Positions 35,907-46,819 of a stretch of DNA of 64,000 nucleotides are shown piece after piece. Position numbers and translations under genes: made by a program. The notes beneath the pieces are model-generated. The model was not told the origin of the DNA, did no database searches, and saw only the letters and a list, made by a program, of their open reading frames with translations. The stretch spans positions 69,688,559 to 69,752,558 of the forward strand of contig CM066739.1 of NCBI GenBank assembly GCA_033961575.1, written 5' to 3'. The DNA is from Aselliscus stoliczkanus. Lineage: Eukaryota > Chordata > Mammalia > Chiroptera > Hipposideridae. Each line of letters opens with the position of its first letter. Position 1 is the stretch's first letter.

Positions 35907-37486
35907 AAGAATAAAATACCTAGGAGTAAATTTAACCAGGAAGTGAAAGACTTATACACTGAAACCTATAAGAAACTAATCAAAGAAATTAAGAAGAAAC
36001 AAATAAATGTAAAGATATTCCATTATCATGGATTGTAAGAATTCATATTGTTAAAGTGTGCATATCGCCCAAAGAAATTTACAGACCCAATAATTCCAAT
36101 GGCATTTTTCACAGAACTAGAACAAATAATTCTAAAACTTTTATGGAACCACAAAAGATCCCCAATTTTCAAAGCAATCTTAAGAAAGAAGAACAAAGTT
36201 GGAGGTATCATGCTCCCTGATTTCAAACTATTCTACAACGCTATACTAATCAAAACAATATGTTATTGGCATTAAAACATACACACAGATCACTGGAACA
36301 GCATTTACAGCCCAGAAATAAACCCACACACATATGAACAAATTAATTTACCACAAAGAAACCCAGATCATATAATGAAGAAAGAACAGTCTCTTTAATA
36401 AGTGGTGTTGGGAAACCAGCCAGCCACAGGCAAAAGAATTAACCTAGACCATTATCTTATATACATAATTAACTCAAAGTGGATTAAAGACTTGAAATGT
36501 AAGACCTGAAATACTAAAATTCCTAGAAGAAAACATAGGCAGTAGGCTCCTTGACATCGGTCTCAGTGATGTTTTTGTGGATCCAACTCCAAAGGCAAGG
36601 GAAACAAAAGCAAAGATGAACAAATGGGACTCTATCAAACTAAAGAGCTCTGCAGAGTGAAAAAAACCATCAACAAAATGAAAACGCTGCCTACTGAATG
36701 GAAGAGGGTATTTTCAAATTATACATCCAACAAGGAGCTAATATCCAAAATGCATAAAGAACTCATACTACTCAACAACAATAAAAAAACAACCTTATTA
36801 AAAAATGGGCAGACATTGTTCCAAAGATGATGCACAGATGGCCGGCCACTGGGCATATGAAAAGATGTTCAACCTCACTAATTATTAGGGAAATGCAAAT
36901 CAAAACCACAATGTGATATTACCTCATACCTGAGAGAAATAGCTAGTATGAAAAAGACAAGAAACAGCAAGAGTTGGAGAGGATCTGGAGAAAAGGGAAC
37001 ACTCATACCAAGATATGGAAACAACCTAAGGGTCCATCGATGGATGAATAATAAAGATGTGGTATATGTATACAATGCAATACTACTCAGTCATGAAAAA
37101 GAATGAAATCTTTTCATTATTACCTGCATGGACCTTGAGATTATTTTGCTAAGTGAAATAAGTCAGACAGAGAAAGACAAATAAGGTATGATTTCACTCA
37201 TATGTGGAATGTAACAAAATAGAAAAAGAAAATGAATAAATAAACAAACAAAACTAAATGAAAACAAACTGATAGATACAAAAAACAGATTTTTGGTTAC
37301 CAGAGTGGACGGTGTTGGGGAAGGGCTGCGTGAAATGGGTGAAGAGGATAACTGTATGGTGAAAGATGGTAACTAGAATTTTGGTGGTGATCACTTTGTA
37401 GTGCATACCGATGTCAAATTACAATGTTGTACACCTGAAACATGTACATTATATACCAATTTTACCTCAGTAAAAAGTTGTGTCTT

Positions 37487-37608
37487 GGCCAGCCGAGTGG
37501 TGTGGTGTTTAAGTGCTGGCTTGGGAAGCCAGCAGCCCCGGTTCGGTCCCACATATGAGGGCCAGTGACACTGCCCTCAAAAAAACAAACTAAAAAACAA
37601 AAAAAAAC
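37487..37608 (+). mobile_element. Short tRNA-derived SINE at L1 tail
   Basis: It runs from GGCCAGCCGAGTGG to ACACTGCCCTC and an A-rich tail. The 15-bp duplication aaaaagttgtgtctt at 37472-37486 and 37609-37623 is perfect. The insertion used the A-rich end of the L1 as target. Confidence 0.92.
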
Positions 37609-37908
37609 AAAAAGTTGTGTCTTTTCCTTTTATAAAAAAAGCTAAAAGCTTTCAAAATCCATACCTCCCACTCCCTGCCAGCAGACCTTTATTTAGATTT
37701 TTATAGACCAGAATAGATTTCATGTGGCAATCTCAATTTTCAGAGACTACTGAGAAACAGTCTCAGCTTTTCCAACTCCTTTCGTGGAAAGTGGAAGGAA
37801 GAAAGGCGTTGATAGTAGTAGATGCTGGGTTGTGAGCTAGGCTACCATATCTATTTTAAAATTAATACTGCAGGGAGCTGCCATGCCCTCTCACAGAGCA
37901 TCACTTTC

Positions 37909-38373
37909 TGCGGGGGACCAGCCTCCGCTGACCAGGGTTCGAGAAGGTGGACACGGCTTAGGCGATGAAATAAAGACAGAAACGAGTTAACAGTAAAGAC
38001 AGAAAATGGAGGAAGAGCTCTCCGGTTTATTTCTCACAGGCTTTATATACAGTTTTTAGGTAGGGGTACGTGCAAGGGTACATGTAGGAAAAATATGCAT
38101 TACCTCAGTAGATCATTAACTGTTTACCAATAGTCTAAAGGTCAGTGAAACCTTGGTTAGTTTCTTAAGCCGTTTTCTTCCATTAACCCAGATAGCCATC
38201 TTTCTTTTGTGTCCCAAGGATCCGGCCATCCTCACCACATTCCTTAGTAAATAGTGAGCACCTTCCAGGTGCAGCAAGGAAACAATAGGAGCAGATAGAC
38301 AAGTTTATGATTCACCAAGCCCACTAAAGCCAGCCTGCATGCCCCTCAATATTGGGGACCATGGCCCTCAACA
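37909..38373 (-). mobile_element. Solo retroviral LTR (465 bp), 6-bp target duplication
   Basis: The minus strand begins TGTTGAGGGCCATGG and ends in GGTCCCCCGCA, the TG...CA ends of a retroviral LTR. The 6-bp repeat actttc flanks it at 37903-37908 and 38374-38379. On the minus strand a TATA-like TATATAAAG (38041-38049) is followed by AATAAA (38026-38031). No gag, pol or env text adjoins, so it is a recombined solo LTR. A 6-bp duplication is typical of class II (betaretrovirus-like) elements. It is antisense to HMCN1. Confidence 0.88.
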
Positions 38374-38903
38374 ACTTTCCCTTCACTTCCATGTGTTTGC
38401 CAACCTTGTGGCTCTCGGAATGCTGTCCTTTTGGTTTTTTATGCGGGCCTCATCACACAGGAATATTGATTAAATTCTTGCCTATTGGGGATTGAACAAA
38501 ATTTCCAGTCCCACTCCGCTCCCTGGAGGTTGGGGGGTAGGACTGAAAGCTCCAACCCTCTAATCACATGGTTGGTTCCTCTGGCAACCAGCCCCTATCC
38601 TTAGCTATGGTCCCAAAATCACCTCGTTAATGTAACAAAAGACACACTTGTTGCTCTCATCACTTGGGAAAATTTCAAGGGTTTAAGGAGTTCTGTGCCA
38701 CAAATGGGATATATAGACCTAATTTATATTATACCAGAGATTTATCTATGCATTACTTTTCAAAGTTGATTTGACCTTGACACTTTTGATGAATACTGAC
38801 TAGTTATTTTGTAGAACATAACGATTTGAGTTATCAGTATATATTGAGTTGTACAATTTTAATATAGTTTTTTCCTTTCTTAAAATGTGTTTGCATTTTT
38901 TTG

Positions 38904-39197
38904 TTACCCTCTGTATATATATATATTTCTTTTTTTGCTTATTTCTGTTTTGTTTATTTTGTTCTTTAGATTCCATGTATAAGTGAAATCATGTTGCATC
39001 TGTCTTTCACTGTCTGACGTACTCCACTCAGCACTATACCCTTCTGGTCCATCCATACCCCCACAGATGGAAAAACCCATTCCCTTCCCTACCAAGCAAT
39101 ATTCCATTGTAAATATGTACCACCTTCTCTTTATCCATTCATCCATCAACAGACAACCAGTCTGTCTCCACATCTTGGTCATTGTAAACAGCTACAT
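38904..39197 (-). mobile_element. LINE-1 ORF2 C-terminal/3' fragment, antisense
   Basis: The minus strand gives degraded L1 ORF2 C-terminal wording (DEWIKRRWYIFTMEYC). The + strand has attccatgtataagtgaaatc and ccattcatccatcaacagac, the usual L1 reverse complement. It is followed by (AAAT)n at 39196-39222. Confidence 0.8.
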
Positions 39198-39464
39198 AAA
39201 TAAATAAATAAATAAATAAATAATATTAAATTAAGTTAATACTACAAAGGCTTTTGCAAATAATAAGTTCAAATATTTGTATAACTTCTCAAAAGCAGGT
39301 AAAGTAGCAAACATGAAATTCTTCCCTGTATTGATAGCTTTATTTTAGATATGAACTCATTTAGAGATGTTTAAGAATTCTATTTCTCAATATAACAATG
39401 CCGCATCTGTTACTCTTAGGTTTTTCTTTAACAGTTAATATTTTAACATCAAAAATGAATTTGA

Positions 39465-39562
39465 GGGCCAGCCGAATGGCGCAATGGTTAAGCACTGGCT
39501 TGGGAAGCCAGCGACCCTGGTTCGGGTCCCACATGTGAGGGCCAGTGACACTGCCTCAGAAA

Positions 39563-39600
<38 letters not shown>
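39465..39600 (+). mobile_element. Short tRNA-derived SINE with (AAAT)n tail
   Basis: It runs from GGGCCAGCCGAATGGCGCAATGG to GTGACACTGCCTCAG and then about ten AAAT units. A short flanking repeat aatttga is seen on both sides. It ends about 85 bp upstream of the single-exon Ig domain. Confidence 0.88.
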
Positions 39601-39601
<1 letters not shown>

Positions 39602-39685
39602 ATTTGATGTTCACTGATGAAATTCCTATGTAAAACTTGAAGAACACATTTCTTATTTATTTATTATTATTATTTTTTAATCCAG

Positions 39686-39967
39686 TTAGACCAACCATCT
39701 CCAACAGTGGCAGCCACCCTACTGAAATTACTGTGACTCGAGGGAAGAGTATTTCCTTGGAGTGTGAGGTGCAGGGCATTCCTCAACCCACAGTAACCTG
39801 GATGAAAGATGGCCGCCCCTTGACCAAGGGAAGGGGAATGGAAATATTGGATGAAGGTCGCATCCTTCAGCTGAAGAATGTTCATGTATCTGACACAGGC
39901 CGTTATGTGTGTGTTGCTGTAAATGTAGCAGGAATGACTGACAGAAAATATGACTTAAGTGTACATA
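39686..39967 (+). CDS. HMCN1: HMCN1 exon: complete Ig domain 7 in one exon
   Basis: Acceptor ..ttttaatccag, donor gtaagt. The 282 nt encode a whole domain: (I)RPTISNSGSHPTEITVTRGK.. LECEVQGIPQPTVTWMKDGRPLTK.. DTGRYVCVAVNVAGMTDRKYDLSVH. Both Cys residues and the core Trp are in this exon. The linker starts Arg-Pro instead of Pro-Pro. Phase 1 in and out; it is the only undivided domain in the window. The following 1,043-bp intron appears unique. Confidence 0.96.
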
Positions 39968-41010
39968 GTAAGTGTAAATTAGCTCAGTAAGTCTATTCAT
40001 TGGCTGATATAACCTATAACATCCTGGATGGGAGACACAGGCCTTGAGTGTTGAGTCTTTTATTTATAGTCTATTATTGTATACAGAGGCACCACTTTTC
40101 CATATCAATCTCACCACTTATCTTTCTATACTTGACCTACCATTTCTTGCCTTGCTGAAATAAGCATATGTTGACACTTTCAGGAAAGCACATAGTGAAG
40201 TAGATAATTGCCCTCTTCAAGTACTTTTGGTCCAATTCTAGCCCAATTGCTAATCTTTGATTCTGTGTTTTCCAAATTAGCTATCTTGATTCATGTAAAC
40301 TAAGCTCCTTAGAGCTTATTGACTCAGAGTCAGTTGGTCATGAGTTATACTGGAGTCAGCTTTAATAGTCTAATTAATGAGTCATAGATAGCAATAGGAA
40401 TAGACCAAACGTAAATGTTCTCAGGGACACCTATTTGTGTGTATATAATTTGAATTATAATTTCAAAATCTATAGAAACAATGGTAAATTTAATAGTTAG
40501 TCTTATAACTTGAATTTAGTTGGGACTCACACAAAGTACAATATTACTCTCCTGTATTTGGCAGCCACTGTGTGAGCCAAAGCTTTAAGAAACCAATATG
40601 TAAAAGAAAAAAGGAATCAATCTTAAGTATCTTTTGTTAGATTATTTTAATTTTTAGGAATATAATTATTGGTTAGAAAATCCTGCCTATACAAAGATCA
40701 TGAATCCATATTAGAGATTTACCTTTAAAGTTGAGTGACTCAGAAAATCACTCACAACCATTAGAGTAACAATAAGTAAGTTGTTTATTGCTGTTAGTGG
40801 GGAAGAAGTAACATATTTACTTCCAAAAATGTTACACTAAAAATATTACTACTGCTAATAGTAAGATTATTGATGTGATTATTTATTTTGCTTACTGTTG
40901 ATCAGAATAGGAATGCCTTATTATTAACAATGAACAGCTTAGGGTTTGGTATTTGATATATAGTAGCCACCTTCCTTTCCATTTCTTATTTGTTTTGTTT
41001 TGTCTTGCAG

Positions 41011-41178
41011 CCCCTCCAAGCATCATAGGAAACCATGGGACACCTGAAAATATCAGTGTGGTGGAAAAGAACTCAGTATCCCTGACTTGTGAAGCTTCAG
41101 GCATTCCCTTGCCTTCCATTACCTGGCTTAAAGATGGGTGGCCCATCAGCCTCAGCAGCTCAGTGAGAATTCTCTCAG
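41011..41178 (+). CDS. HMCN1: HMCN1 exon: first part of Ig domain 8
   Basis: Acceptor ..ttgtcttgcag, donor gtatta (weak). It reads (T)PPSIIGNHGTPENISVVEKN.. LTCEASGIPLPSITWLKDGWPISLSSSVRILS, with the first Cys, core Trp and an NIS sequon. It leaves in phase 1 inside a Gly codon. The next intron (4,227 bp) has two short SINEs, a MIR, an L2-like piece and a candidate regulatory cluster. Confidence 0.95.
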
Positions 41179-42072
41179 GTATTAGAAGTTCTCGTCTGAT
41201 AATCTGGTTATCTTCAGATGGCCATCATTTCTTCATTTTTCACTTCTCCCTCTTTTATATTTCTTTTTGATCTAGCTGTTTAATACCCACTGATCATATT
41301 AAGAACAAAAAAATATGTAGAAGGACATCAGAAGTTCTATGAAAATAGGAAAATGTCTAAATTATCTCTAGATCCTTTTATAATAGAAATCTTGGCACTC
41401 GCTTATTATTTAAATCATGGTGATTCAGAGCATTCATGCTACAACAAGTACCAACCAATTTGAAAAGTGAAGGATGAAAAGAAATACTGAAATGATACCA
41501 GAGTCTAGAGCGAGTCCTCCTATATATTATACCTCCATAACTATTTCAACTTATTCATGACTCTAATTGGAGTAAGTTTGTATTTCCAGGATGGAATAGT
41601 TTACAGTGAGGTCACATTTTATTATTATTATAAAAGAGATATTCAGCTTATTCCTCATCTAATTATGTAAGGAAATCTATTAGCTTGTTCTTTATGGAGC
41701 AGTGTAAGTGTGGATACAGGTGTCTCGGGGCATGCCACAAGAATCCGTACTCTGCCCTTTTAGTAATGACTTGGGTACCGCTAAGAAGACTCTTGCCAAG
41801 TTTGTGATTAATCAAAAGCTTGGATACTTAGCAGAACACCTAATGTGTTGATGGAAGGCATCCGTATTCAAACCCACCTCATGCTGGAACTTTTGAGTTA
41901 ATAAACCCAACAAAATAAAAGTTAAAGTTAAGTCCTGCACTGAAGTTCAAAAGGCAATGATGAAAATTAGCAGGGGATATAGCTTCAGAATTCGTCATAT
42001 GACATCTCTGAATCGTGTTATTCATTTAGTATGCGTTAACAGTGTAAGGCGGTTATCAAGAAAATAAATGCA

Positions 42073-42180
42073 AGGCCGGCCGAGTGGCGCAGTGGTTAAG
42101 CGCTGGCCTGGGAAGCCAGCGGCCCCGGTTCGGTCCCACATATGAGGGCCAGTGACACTGCCCTCAAAAAAAAATAAAAT
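42073..42180 (+). mobile_element. Short tRNA-derived SINE
   Basis: A near-canonical copy: GGCCGGCCGAGTGGCGCAG, CGGCCCCGGTTCGGTCCCAC and ACACTGCCCTC plus A-rich tail. The 11-bp duplication aaataaatgca is at 42062-42072 and 42181-42191. Confidence 0.92.
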
Positions 42181-42539
42181 AAATAAATGCAGTATTTTGC
42201 CACAGTAACAAAATATATGTTCACCAGTAAAAAACGTAAGATACCAGTTGTACTCTGGACTTAAGTGACTCATTGGGAAAACTAGAAGAAGGATTTATTG
42301 ACAATATTTTTAAAGGAGGGCATCCATGGTGGTAAATGATTACAAAACAATTCATGTCTGATTGTACTAAACCTGGAAAAAATAAACCTTATAGGGAAAA
42401 TTAAATTTAAATATTTGAAGAGCTATCGTGTAGAAAAGGATTATGTTAGTTCGGTTAGTTCCAGGGCCAGAAAGTAATGCAAGTGTATGGAAGATACTAG
42501 AGACAGATTTGGGTCTGAATATAAACAACTTCACAATAA

Positions 42540-42542
42540 ATA

Positions 42543-42573
<31 letters not shown>

Positions 42574-42645
42574 AATTATATATGCATATATATGTATTTT
42601 TTATATATTTTATATATATATATGTATATATATATGTTTTGTTTG
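42540..42645. repeat. (AAAT)n followed by AT-rich (TATATA)n
   Basis: About eight AAAT units lead into a TA-rich stretch between two oppositely oriented SINEs. Confidence 0.9.
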
Positions 42646-42662
42646 AAACTCAAGATGAGCTG

Positions 42663-42776
42663 GGGGGTTTTTTGTTTTTTTTTTGAGGGCAGTGTTACTG
42701 GCCCTCATATGTGGGACCGAACGGGGGCCGCTGGCTTCCCAGGCCAGCGCTTAACCACCACGCCACTCGGCCGGCC
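42663..42776 (-). mobile_element. Short tRNA-derived SINE, antisense
   Basis: A reverse-complement copy beginning with a T run and GAGGGCAGTGTTACTGG and ending CCACTCGGCCGGCC. The flanking repeat caagatgagctg / caagatgaactg (42651-42662, 42777-42788) differs at one base. With the sense copy at 42073-42180 it forms an inverted pair about 480 bp apart. Confidence 0.9.
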
Positions 42777-42959
42777 CAAGATGAACTGTTTTAAGAGGCA
42801 GTGATCACCCTGCCCCTAAACTTTGTTCAAAGTTTAAATTCCCACATTTGGGCTTTTCAGGAAAGATTATTTCCTAGTGTTTCAATTATGTCTAAATATC
42901 CTAAGGTTTCTTCAAGATCTTACCTGTAAATGGTAGGGGCTTGATGACTATTCATCACT

Positions 42960-43165
42960 CTTGGCCTCATGTATTGCCTGTAATACTCACTAGATGTATG
43001 ACCTCTGGCAGGTTCCCTGACTTTGCTAAATTTAGTTTCTGTACTCGTAAGGTGAAGATATTAATAAAATTGACTCCTTCGGGTTCTTGTAAAGATGGAA
43101 TGAATTAATGTATGTAAAGCAGTTAACACAGGGCCTGCTTCTGTGGTAAGCAGCCAATCCATACA
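42960..43165 (+). repeat. MIR SINE (ancient)
   Basis: Text such as gtatgacctctggcaggttccctgac, tttctgtactcgtaaggtgaag and aatgaattaatgtatgtaaagc follows the MIR core and tail. It is diverged and without flanking duplications. Confidence 0.7.
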
Positions 43166-43539
43166 TGTTTATTGTTTTCTCCATAACAGCCTAGTCAAAG
43201 GTTGGTGGCCTCCCTGTCCTGGGAGACATCCCGATGTCCTTAGTACGATGCTTTCATTTTCATAGACCTTCCAGGCTCTATTGGTTTTCGGAAATCATCC
43301 TAATGGCAAAGATTTTATTACAATTTGGTCCCCCAAACCTGAACACATTATCTTCTTGCCTTGACATTATCCTCCTATTTTTCACTTTTTCCTAACTGTC
43401 CATTGCTGAAAAGGAGAGAACTTGCATTAAATATAATAGCCCCATCAGAGCTCCTGGGAATGAAAACGGCAAGAAAGAGTGAGGTACTCCTGCTTATTAT
43501 AGACATACAGGAGTGGTGTGTGAGTTTTGTTTTGCTTGA

Positions 43540-43700
43540 CTAGCAGCTGGAGCATCCTGAGCGAGCGCTGCCAGGGGAGTCATTCAGTTTTACAGCCTGA
43601 GCATGTGCATTGCGCAATGGGTGAATGAGAAGCAAATGAATGGCATATGACGTGCCTAGTCCTTGGTCTGCCGCATGCTCGTGGCCCATTAAGATCAACC
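43540..43700. promoter_or_regulatory. Candidate intronic regulatory cluster (C/EBP and CRE-like)
   Basis: A perfect palindromic C/EBP-type site ATTGCGCAAT lies at 43609-43618, and a CRE/ATF-like TGACGTG at 43648-43654. An AP-1-like gagtcat precedes them at about 43577. The patch is richer in CpG and GC than the surrounding intron and contains no recognised repeat. Function is inferred from motifs only. Confidence 0.35.
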
Positions 43701-44829
43701 CTCCTGGGACTTTAAGTACAGCTTCTCCAAAAGCTGTGCTTGGTTGAAGTCTCTATTATTGTTATGAAGTTATGTGCCAAGAAGCGATAACTGCTATAAA
43801 AATTTAATAGGTACAAGAAATGTCTCCGTATAAGTCTCGCTAGCTGTCAGACCTTTTTTCTTGTTTTCCACTGGATTAAGTAAGAGGACCAGGAAACAAA
43901 GAGAAAAAGAAAGATCATGAGACTCATGAGGCTGAGATTTGCAGAGCCAGCAATGACTCATAAATGTTGGATCCTTGTAGTATCCCTCAACTCGAATCAC
44001 AGTGTGATTTCACTGATCTCAAGTAGCAGGGAGTGCTTGAAGATTTTCCTAATTACCATAATCCTTTGACAGGTTTAGATAATTTCTGTATTCAATTTGG
44101 CTTACAGGAATTCACTGGGGGCAAAGACTGAATTCAGGTAATCAGCGTTGTCTGTCTGCAAGAAGTTCACCTTTCAGGGGTTTGAGGATGGGAAGGTTGA
44201 TTATGTTAGGAGAAAATGACAGCCTGTTGTGTTTGTGAAAACAGAAAGTAGATGGAAACACCTGATAAATCCAGATGCAGGTGGATATTTACATGAACAT
44301 CTCATGTTTAACCATTTCAATTTGTTTCAAATTCAGGGAACTAAGCAAAAATATACCCGCTAGAAAATTATTACAAAACCTAAGAAATGCTGTACACTGT
44401 TTACTTAGACTCAACTCCTGAAATGGTTTCAAGGACTCCACTCTCTTGGTGTGTCTCTTGGTTCCTTTGTTTCAGTCTTGTTTGCTGGCTCCTCCCTCAT
44501 CCTTCATCCTTAAATGAAGTTTCCCTCCAAATTACACCTTTAAGCATATCAGAGTTTCACTCTCAGCCTTTATACTTTCTTTAAACAAAACATAACATTG
44601 CATGGAAGTCCAAAATGTGAAACAAAGGCACACCAGTGGATGAGGTGACCCTCTCATAAACTTCAATATAAATAATCCTAGGACTCTATGACACTCAATT
44701 GAAAAGCAGAGGTCGGACTTCATGGTTTCATCTATCTGTCCTATATCATTGTCACTCATATCTAGATTGCTGGTGTGGTTGTCTTTCTGTTATAGCATTC
44801 CCATTTCATATATTCCATGGCAAACTGGG

Positions 44830-45190
44830 ACTCTTTTTTAAACATCCTGTTACAGTTGTCTTTCTAAAGTACAAATCAGATCATGACCTTTTTTTGTTTA
44901 CACACTTCCGTAGTCTTTAGTGAACATAATAAAGTCTGGACTCTAGCATAACATTCAAGGGCACACAGGATCTGGCCATGCTCCATATAACTTCATCTCT
45001 CCATTTTTGCCACCTGTTCTGCTTAAGATACCACATCTACTATCTACCTCTGTATTCACATTCATACTCCACCTACTATGGAGTCTGTCAACTCCTCTGT
45101 GTGTTAAAATATACTTACCTCTAAAGGTTATGTATGAATATCACCTCTGTGTAACTCCATTTCTTGCTTTCTGTCACTTAGGATTGTAAT
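44830..45190 (-). repeat. L2-like LINE remnant, antisense
   Basis: The + strand reads caaatcagatcatgacc..., ataaagtctggactcta, cacacaggatctggccatgc, which matches the reverse-complement 3' part of LINE-2 (ctcaaaaccctcc..aatccaaactcc..gcatgatctggcc). Diverged; ends approximate. Confidence 0.6.
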
Positions 45191-45405
45191 TGTTTTTTAT
45201 CCATTGACCCAGAAAATTCTTTAGTTAACTATTCTGTTTCATATAAAAGTGTGTGATTTATTCTTGAAAAAGCTCAACATAAATCCATTTAAATATCTTT
45301 GAAGCATATTGATTAAATTTTACCTACATTGAACACCACTTGGAAAACTTGTGAAGTTTCAGATTTTTTTTTTTTTTTGAATCATCTGGTGGTTTACTTC
45401 TCCAG

Positions 45406-45519
45406 GAGGTAGGATTCTGCGGTTGACACAGACCAGAATAGAAGATGCCGGGCAATATACTTGTATCGTAAGGAATGCAGCTGGTGAAGAAAGAAAAATC
45501 TTTGGACTTTCAGTATTAG
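45406..45519 (+). CDS. HMCN1: HMCN1 exon: second part of Ig domain 8
   Basis: Acceptor ..acttctccag, donor gtattt (weak). It reads (G)GRILRLTQTRIEDAGQYTCIVRNAAGEERKIFGLSVL and supplies the second Cys. Phase 1 in and out; 94 codons with its partner. The 761-bp intron after it holds a short L1 tail. Confidence 0.95.
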
Positions 45520-45708
45520 GTATTTATATAATTTGCATATCTAGAAAAAATCTAATTAACTTACATACATTCTGAAACCAGAGTTTAAATTAATCTACAG
45601 CTTGATTTCACATTTATATATTCTTTCACCACTGGACTGTCACTATTGATAAGGATTCAATGTTAAAATGATTTGGAGGTAATCTCTTGAATTAAAATGG
45701 GTGAAATG

Positions 45709-45903
45709 GCACAAACAATAGTTTAGTGGTTACCAGAGGGTAAGGGGGGAGGGTGGGTGGCAGATGAAGGTAAAGGAATTCAAATATATGGTGATGGAAG
45801 GTGAACACACAATGTGATATACAGATGATGTATTACAGAATGGTACACTTGAAACCTATGTAATTTTACTAACCATTGTCACCCCAATAAATTTTAATTT
45901 TAA
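45709..45903 (+). mobile_element. Short 5'-truncated LINE-1 tail with target duplication
   Basis: About 195 bp of L1 3' end (tagtttagtggttaccagag, ggtacacttgaaacctatg, ccccaataaattttaatttt). A 15-bp duplication aaaatgggtgaaatg flanks it at 45694-45708 and 45904-45918. Confidence 0.88.
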
Positions 45904-46280
45904 AAAATGGGTGAAATGCCATGTCTTGTCAGTTCACAATTGTTCAACAATATTCTAGAATTCTGATAATTTATTTAATGTGAGTGCTTTTTAGAATGAT
46001 AGATATTGAGAAAAATAAATGTTCTTGCTCACTGACTTGTTGACATTTTTATCTAGACTGATTTGCATTACAAGAAAATTCTTTATATAATTGAATTCAT
46101 GACATATAACTTTATAATATATCTTAAAATTAGAATTGATCAAAAGATTATGACATTATTCTAGTAATCAATTAATTTGGGGGTTTGCTTTAAATGTTAT
46201 AGCTTAATAAAAATATAAACCTAGTTGTTTATACAATAACAGCCCTGTTGTTAAAATTACTTTTTCTGTTTTTTTTTTAG

Positions 46281-46367
46281 TACCACCTCACATTGTGGGT
46301 GAAAATAGACTGGAAGATGTGAAGGTAAAGGAGAAACAGAGTGTTACACTGACTTGTGAAGTGTCAG
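46281..46367 (+). CDS. HMCN1: HMCN1 exon: first part of Ig domain 9
   Basis: Acceptor ..tttttttttag, donor gtaaga. The shortest exon here, 87 nt: (V)PPHIVGENRLEDVKVKEKQ.. LTCEVS. It carries only the first Cys and leaves in phase 1 inside a Gly codon. The following 3,391-bp intron holds an antisense L1 split by a solo LTR. Confidence 0.94.
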
Positions 46368-46819
46368 GTAAGAGGCTCAGCTCTCATACTTCTACTGTGC
46401 CCCCACTCACTAATTATTCATTATCTCCACTACATATATTAGTTGAGAAAAAGTCAAGCTGCTGTAAAATGCATTTGAACTGAATTCTGAGTCAATATAT
46501 AGAAATGTAGGAGGAAACTTCTTAAGTTCTGTGGAGATACAAAGGAAAGGAGGGATGGAGGGAAGAAGACACACTGATCTTTTCTTTCAATTCAATAAAT
46601 TACTCTTTTTTTAAAAAATTCTGCTTCTATTTGTATGTAGGGTTTTCCTTCCCCACCTTCTCTTATTTTATGTTTCCTTCACTATGGATTAAAGGTTGTA
46701 CCTTCCTTTCCATTTCCTGTTTTCATAAATTTCATTTCAAAGAAATAGGTAGGAGTTTTGGTGGAAGTATGGAATAATTGATAGTGGGGATTACCAAGAA
46801 AACAAAATTGTCACCTTTT

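Larger units (their letters stand above)
33408..37476 (+). mobile_element. LINE-1 (ORF2 to 3' end), interrupted
   Basis: The sense strand has L1 ORF2 nucleotide text: gactactataataatcatat, aatgcttatccttctcagattcttcc-like segments and atcatgatcaagtgggattta. A readable piece at 36048-36275 gives [20 protein letters not shown] and [20 protein letters not shown], characteristic of the ORF2 protein. Many stops make it dead. A mariner (34503-35428) and a long SINE (35455-35906) are inserted within it, and the L1 text resumes after each. Confidence 0.9.
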
